Part shown: piece after piece, positions 7,648 to 10,033 of the stretch
How positions within the stretch are numbered: position 1 is the stretch's first letter
Layout of the letters: each line of letters begins with the position of its first letter
The notes under the pieces: generated by a model
Seen by the model: only the letters and a program-made list of their open reading frames with translations
Database searches by the model: none
What the model was told of the DNA's origin: nothing
DNA from: Planctomycetota bacterium
Lineage (GTDB): Bacteria > Planctomycetota > Planctomycetia > Pirellulales > Lacipirellulaceae
Assembly (NCBI GenBank): GCA_024278035.1
Contig: JAJRUA010000363.1
Span: 1-10,033 of the forward strand
Length of the DNA: 10,033 nucleotides
Direction of reading: 5' to 3'
Translations under genes and position numbers: made by a program

Positions 7648-7739
7648 TATCCCAGCCCCCCCCTCAAGGGTACGCCAGAGGCCCGAGAAAGACGGATGTA
7701 CCAGGTGGTTTTGGGGCGAGCTGAAAAAGTTGTCGATGG
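7639..7739 (+). repeat. Dispersed imperfect repeat, copy 2
   Basis: CTAAGaGCCTAtCC, then CCAGAGGCCC at 7675-7684 and GGTTTTGG at 7707-7714, in the same order as copy 1. It ends 8 bp before the start of the second Cys-rich gene, so it forms that gene's 5' leader. Confidence 0.55.
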
Positions 7740-7746
7740 AATAAAC

Positions 7747-8157
7747 ATGAATCGGTCGGTTGCCCACCTTACGAAGACCTTAGCTTTGCTGGCAATTCTT
7801 GTGTTGCCAGCACAAGGGTCTATGGGTACGACCTGTTGTTGCCATAGCGTTGCCGAAACATCTTCCTCAAACGCCGAAGCGGTCTCTGGCACGAGTGGGT
7901 CGTGTTGTCAAACGAAGGCTTCGGATCCACAGCCGTGCCAGTGCCCTTGTGGCAGTTGCTGTAGCGCCTTGCCGGACACGCTGGCTATTGCTGCCGATTC
8001 GCTCTCGAAAATTGTTGACCTTTCGTCTGGCTGGGGGAAGGGCCTCTCTGCGCTCGATAGCGTTAAACGTTTACAAAGCTCATCTTCGCAAGCGGTAGCC
8101 GCCGGTACGACGAGTGGCTATGAACTTTGCGTTCAACTTTGCCGCTATCAGATTTAA
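7747..8157 (+). CDS. Exported Cys-rich protein (136 aa, 12 Cys), paralogue of the 5759-6250 product
   Basis: No named family recognised. It has a signal peptide (MNRSVAHLTK then a hydrophobic run to about residue 24), CCC at 30-32, CC at 53-54, a cluster PCQCPCGSCC (63-72), a cysteine-free Ser/Ala-rich middle that looks helical, and the ending LCVQLCRYQI (C128-x3-C132-R). The plan (signal, CC pairs, CxC cluster, linker, terminal C-x3-C-R) is that of the 163-residue protein, though sequence identity outside the cysteines is low. ATG 7747 is preferred because the signal peptide begins there; an in-frame ATG at 7696 lies within the dispersed repeat and would add 17 residues. It follows the terminator of the YHS-module gene, so it needs its own promoter. 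A periplasmic metal-buffer role is inferred. Confidence 0.8.
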   Translation: MNRSVAHLTKTLALLAILVLPAQGSMGTTCCCHSVAETSSSNAEAVSGTSGSCCQTKASDPQPCQCPCGSCCSALPDTLAIAADSLSKIVDLSSGWGKGLSALDSVKRLQSSSSQAVAAGTTSGYELCVQLCRYQI

Positions 8158-8173
8158 TTTCTCCTTCCGCGCG

Positions 8174-8202
8174 GATTGGTAGCCCCACGAGTGCCGCCAA
8201 TC
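8174..8202 (+). terminator. Possible weak terminator after the second Cys-rich gene
   Basis: GATTGG (8174-8179) pairs with CCAATC (8197-8202) around a 17-nt loop, followed by TTTCTT. It starts 17 nt after the stop codon. The short stem and broken T-tract make it only a candidate. Confidence 0.35.
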
Positions 8203-8212
8203 TTTCTTCGGA

Positions 8213-8253
8213 GAGACGACTTTGCGTACCCATCAGGGTTCACGCATCGTCTC
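8213..8253. other. Long imperfect stem-loop upstream of the zinc-ribbon gene
   Basis: Nested arms GAGACGA/TCGTCTC, TGCGT/ACGCA and ACCC/GGGT around an ATCA loop give 16 paired bases, interrupted only by a 3-nt bulge on one side and a 2-nt bulge on the other. No T-tract follows on either strand. It could be a structured leader, an RNA-processing site, or an operator. Confidence 0.6.
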
Positions 8254-8277
8254 AAAACCTCCCTGTTATTCTTTAGC

Positions 8278-8291
8278 GCCGCCTTAGCGGC
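8278..8291 (+). other. GC hairpin just before the zinc-ribbon ribosome site
   Basis: GCCGC-ctta-GCGGC, a 5-bp stem with a tetraloop, ending 8 nt before the AAGGAG site of the gene at 8313. It could tune translation. Confidence 0.4.
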
Positions 8292-8299
8292 TCGCATGG

Positions 8300-8305
8300 A
8301 AGGAG
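8300..8305 (+). promoter_or_regulatory. Strong Shine-Dalgarno site of the zinc-ribbon gene
   Basis: AAGGAG, 7 nt before ATG 8313. It is the strongest ribosome site in the window, fixes the start, and argues that the gene was once well translated. Confidence 0.8.
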
Positions 8306-8312
8306 ATATCCA

Positions 8313-8964
8313 ATGATTTTGCAAAGCTCGTCTATTGTCGTGGGTTGCCCCGTTTGTGGTCGTCCTATGAAGATGCGGTCGATCTATATTGGCCAAGAGG
8401 TTCGTTGTAGCCACTGCCACGGAGAGGTGATCGTTCTTGAAACGAACAAGGGAACGTTAAAAGCGACCAACGCAAGAGGAAAAAACACCATGGAGCGGGC
8501 AGAACAATTGTTACGAAGAGCACGCCAGTTGGACTCGTTTTCTTCCGATTGTGCGCGTTCTCATCCATCGCCTCTCACTTCAGAGAGCCAAGCAGGCCTG
8601 AGCGAGACGCTTCGCGCCGATCCCCCAACCCATCCGAAAGGCCCCAACGGTCGAAAGAGACCGGTTCACCTGAAGGTTTTGGAGCGTACGGTTCGTTCCT
8701 TGCCTGAAGAGCCTGAAACCCAAGGGGATTTTCCGTCGATTGCCTCTTGTTGGAGCATCAAGATGAGGTGTTCGCACGGCTTGCGCCCGACCTCGCCAAA
8801 TGCGGAGTCCGTGTTATCCTCATCCAATCGGCGACGGAATCAACGAAGTTGCTCGACCAGCGCAAGCGACCTTGTTGGTCAGAAAGATCGATTTTTTCGA
8901 GTGGGGTGACGGGCCAAAGATCGCCAAGGTTTTGAGAAAGAAACCTGGAAGCACGTTTTTTTGA
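8313..8964 (+). pseudogene. Zinc-ribbon protein with receiver-like C-terminus, broken by two frameshifts
   Basis: The first frame reads 198 residues to 8909. Residues 10-40 are a zinc ribbon (C12-x2-C15 and C32-x2-C35), followed by a basic segment with ERAEQLLRRARQL. From about 8735 the plausible coding sequence is in the frame one base back, reading VDCLLLEHQDEVFARLAP and then DLAKCGVRVILIQSATES, like the start of a response-regulator receiver fold. From about 8863 it continues one base back again, reading QATLLVRKIDFFEWGDGP and PKIAKVLRKKPGSTFF, with a stop at 8962-8964. Two successive single-base losses would explain this. A copy of the dispersed repeat sits just before the first shift, in the first frame. 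It may still yield a truncated zinc-ribbon protein. Alternatives are sequencing errors or a genuine short gene with chance similarity in other frames. Confidence 0.55.
8632..8690 (+). repeat. Dispersed imperfect repeat, copy 3 (inside the broken gene)
   Basis: CCGAAAGGCCC, AAAGAGACCGG and CTGAAGGTTTTGGAGCG occur in the order seen in copies 1 and 2, with about 10 extra bases after the first block. The best block, CTGAAGGTTTTGGA, is identical to copy 1. In the first reading frame it encodes RPVHLKVLE; copy 1 in the matching phase encodes RPRCLKVLE. Confidence 0.5.
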
Positions 8965-8974
8965 AAGTGGAGCC

Positions 8975-8994
8975 CCCCGCTTTTCTTATCGGGG
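8975..8994. other. Short hairpin between the broken gene and the methyltransferase gene
   Basis: CCCCG (8975-8979) and CGGGG (8990-8994) around a 10-nt pyrimidine-rich loop, 28 nt before the next start codon. No T-tract follows. Confidence 0.3.
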
Positions 8995-9021
8995 AAATTA
9001 AAATTCACGAGAGACAGAAAG

Positions 9022-9753
9022 ATGCCGTTAATCGAAGAATTTGAACGTTCGGGCAATTGGTTGTTTCGGTGGCGCAGCTATTTGCCGATGCTGTTTTTGC
9101 CTTTGGTTTTTCTAGCCGTTGCTTATTACCCACTGCTTGAAGGGAACTTTCGTTGGCATTTCGTGTGGTCGCTGGCGTGTTTTGCGCTGGCACTCGCCGG
9201 GCTGTGGGTTCGTTGCCATACCGTGGGGCATGCACCGCTAGGAACTTCAGGGCGAAACACAAAAAAGCAAATTGCGGAAAGTCTCAACACATCAGGGCTG
9301 TATTCTGTTGTTCGACACCCACTCTATTTGGGGAACTTTTTAATCGTTCTAGGAATCGTCATGCAAACGTTTACCTGGTGGTTGATCTTACTCTACATCG
9401 CCTGCTTTACTTTATACTATGAACGAATCATGTTTGCCGAAGAAGCCTTTCTCCGCAAACAATTTGGTAGTCAATTTATGGATTGGGCCAATCGAACCCC
9501 AGCGTTCTTCCCTAAAATTGGGCAATGGGTCCAAGCGGATCAACCAACGAATTGGGAGAGAATAATCCGGCAAGAATGTGCTGCTATTGCGGTAATTACG
9601 GTAGCGTTTCTAGGGATAGAGTTGACGGTTCATTCTCGCCAACCAGGGAATTCTGGAATGGAGGCATGGTGGTACGCTGTCGCCCTAATTGGAGCCTCTC
9701 TCTATGCCATAGCGAGGGTGATGAAGCGACAGCTCAGAAGAAGGGAGACCTAG
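9022..9753 (+). CDS. Isoprenylcysteine carboxyl methyltransferase-family membrane protein, CzcN/NccN-like
   Basis: A 243-residue polytopic membrane protein of the ICMT/PEMT-like methyltransferase superfamily. Hydrophobic segments lie at about 20-40, 46-65, 100-117, 119-134, 185-203 and 216-232. The family signature is clear: TSGLYSVVRHPLYLGNF (90-106), then YYERIMFAEEAFLRKQFG (132-149) and a Pro-rich NRTPAFFP (157-164). The RHPLYLG and E-x2-L-x3-FG blocks bind S-adenosylmethionine and the head group in related enzymes. The last two TM segments lie beyond the usual core. CzcN and NccN in the czc and ncc metal-resistance operons of Cupriavidus belong to this family, so its place beside cus genes fits a metal-resistance role. 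The true substrate is unknown. The start has only GAGAG at about 12 nt; no other start fits the first TM. It is close behind the broken gene but not overlapping. Confidence 0.9.
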   Translation: MPLIEEFERSGNWLFRWRSYLPMLFLPLVFLAVAYYPLLEGNFRWHFVWSLACFALALAGLWVRCHTVGHAPLGTSGRNTKKQIAESLNTSGLYSVVRHPLYLGNFLIVLGIVMQTFTWWLILLYIACFTLYYERIMFAEEAFLRKQFGSQFMDWANRTPAFFPKIGQWVQADQPTNWERIIRQECAAIAVITVAFLGIELTVHSRQPGNSGMEAWWYAVALIGASLYAIARVMKRQLRRRET

Positions 9754-9760
9754 AGGTCTC
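9745..9760 (+). terminator. Possible terminator hairpin over the methyltransferase stop codon
   Basis: GAGACC-taga-GGTCTC, a perfect 6-bp stem, with only CTCCTTTTCC some 17 nt later and no clean T-tract. Weak candidate. The rest of 9761-9883 shows nothing I can name. Confidence 0.3.
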
Positions 9761-9896
9761 GATCTTGCGAGCGGCTCTCCTTTTCCAAAGGGCCCTTGTA
9801 GCCAAAGCCCCCATCGCTTTCGATGTCGATAGGATCTGCTCTCTCCTATCCGTAACGTGGCGAACTATTTCTTTTCTTCCCTAGGTTACTTTTATG

Positions 9897-10033
9897 GTAA
9901 CCGTTCACGGTTACAATCAGTAGTTCGCTATTATGCGAAAGTTGCTATTTTCCCTGGATGGCGGCCCAAGACGACATCATTGCCGAGCTTCGCAGTACCA
10001 ATGCTGGACTTTTGCAGCGTATTGTCGAGCTAG
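9897..10033 (+). mobile_element. Left end of an IS66-type insertion sequence, cut by window
   Basis: The segment begins GTAACCG-ttca-CGGTTAC (9897-9914); IS66-family ends commonly start with GTAA. It is followed by the start of a transposase-like frame. If 9897 is the true tip, the expected 8-bp target copy would be CTTTTATG (9889-9896). The other end lies outside the window, so the boundary is unproven. Confidence 0.5.
9958..10033 (+). CDS. IS66-family transposase, N-terminal 25 residues
   Basis: The frame from ATG 9958 runs open to the window end: MAAQDDIIAELRST then NAGLLQRIVEL. Leucine/isoleucine heptads with the ELR..NA.L..R..EL pattern are typical of the N-terminal leucine-zipper of IS66 TnpC transposases. 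No Shine-Dalgarno site is evident. The fragment is too short to tell an intact copy from a remnant. Confidence 0.6.
   Translation, partial: MAAQDDIIAELRSTNAGLLQRIVEL

Noticed and set aside
1..10033. tRNA, rRNA or CRISPR array
   Set aside because: No cloverleaf, rRNA core sequence, or regularly spaced direct repeats were seen on either strand.

Overview
The window looks like a metal-resistance region, most likely for copper/silver, from a planctomycete (probably Pirellulales). That placement is inference. It rests on the YHS-like module with the LGSMG and CC-x2-C motifs, a zinc-ribbon protein of planctomycete style, many secreted Cys-rich proteins, weak Shine-Dalgarno use at most genes, and moderate GC.

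Layout. Positions 1-5424 hold a leftward operon: a 49-residue lipoprotein, then a CusB-like adaptor, then a CusA-like RND pump that overlaps the adaptor by 4 bp (ATGA) and runs off the left edge. No outer-membrane channel is visible. A second leftward gene (5759-6250) encodes a secreted protein with 16 cysteines. After a non-coding stretch of about 550 bp the strand switches. Rightward genes follow: a secreted protein with two YHS/TRASH-like modules and a His/Asp tail (6800-7501, with a good terminator); a second secreted Cys-rich protein (7747-8157) related to the 5759-6250 product; a broken zinc-ribbon/receiver-like gene (8313-8964); and a CzcN/NccN-like membrane methyltransferase (9022-9753). 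The last 76 bases are the start of an IS66-type transposase behind inverted-repeat DNA.

How the parts may work together (inference). CusA keeps the three periplasmic methionines that bind Cu(I)/Ag(I) in E. coli CusA, at the same spacing. CusB carries three added metal-binding modules, and its C-terminal one recurs twice in the 6800-7501 product. The Cys-rich and His-rich exported proteins look like periplasmic metal buffers or chaperones that could hand metal to the pump.

Signs of rearrangement are three imperfect copies of a roughly 60-100 bp repeat (5609-5704, 7639-7739, 8632-8690), two frameshifts in the zinc-ribbon gene, and the IS66 element at the right edge.
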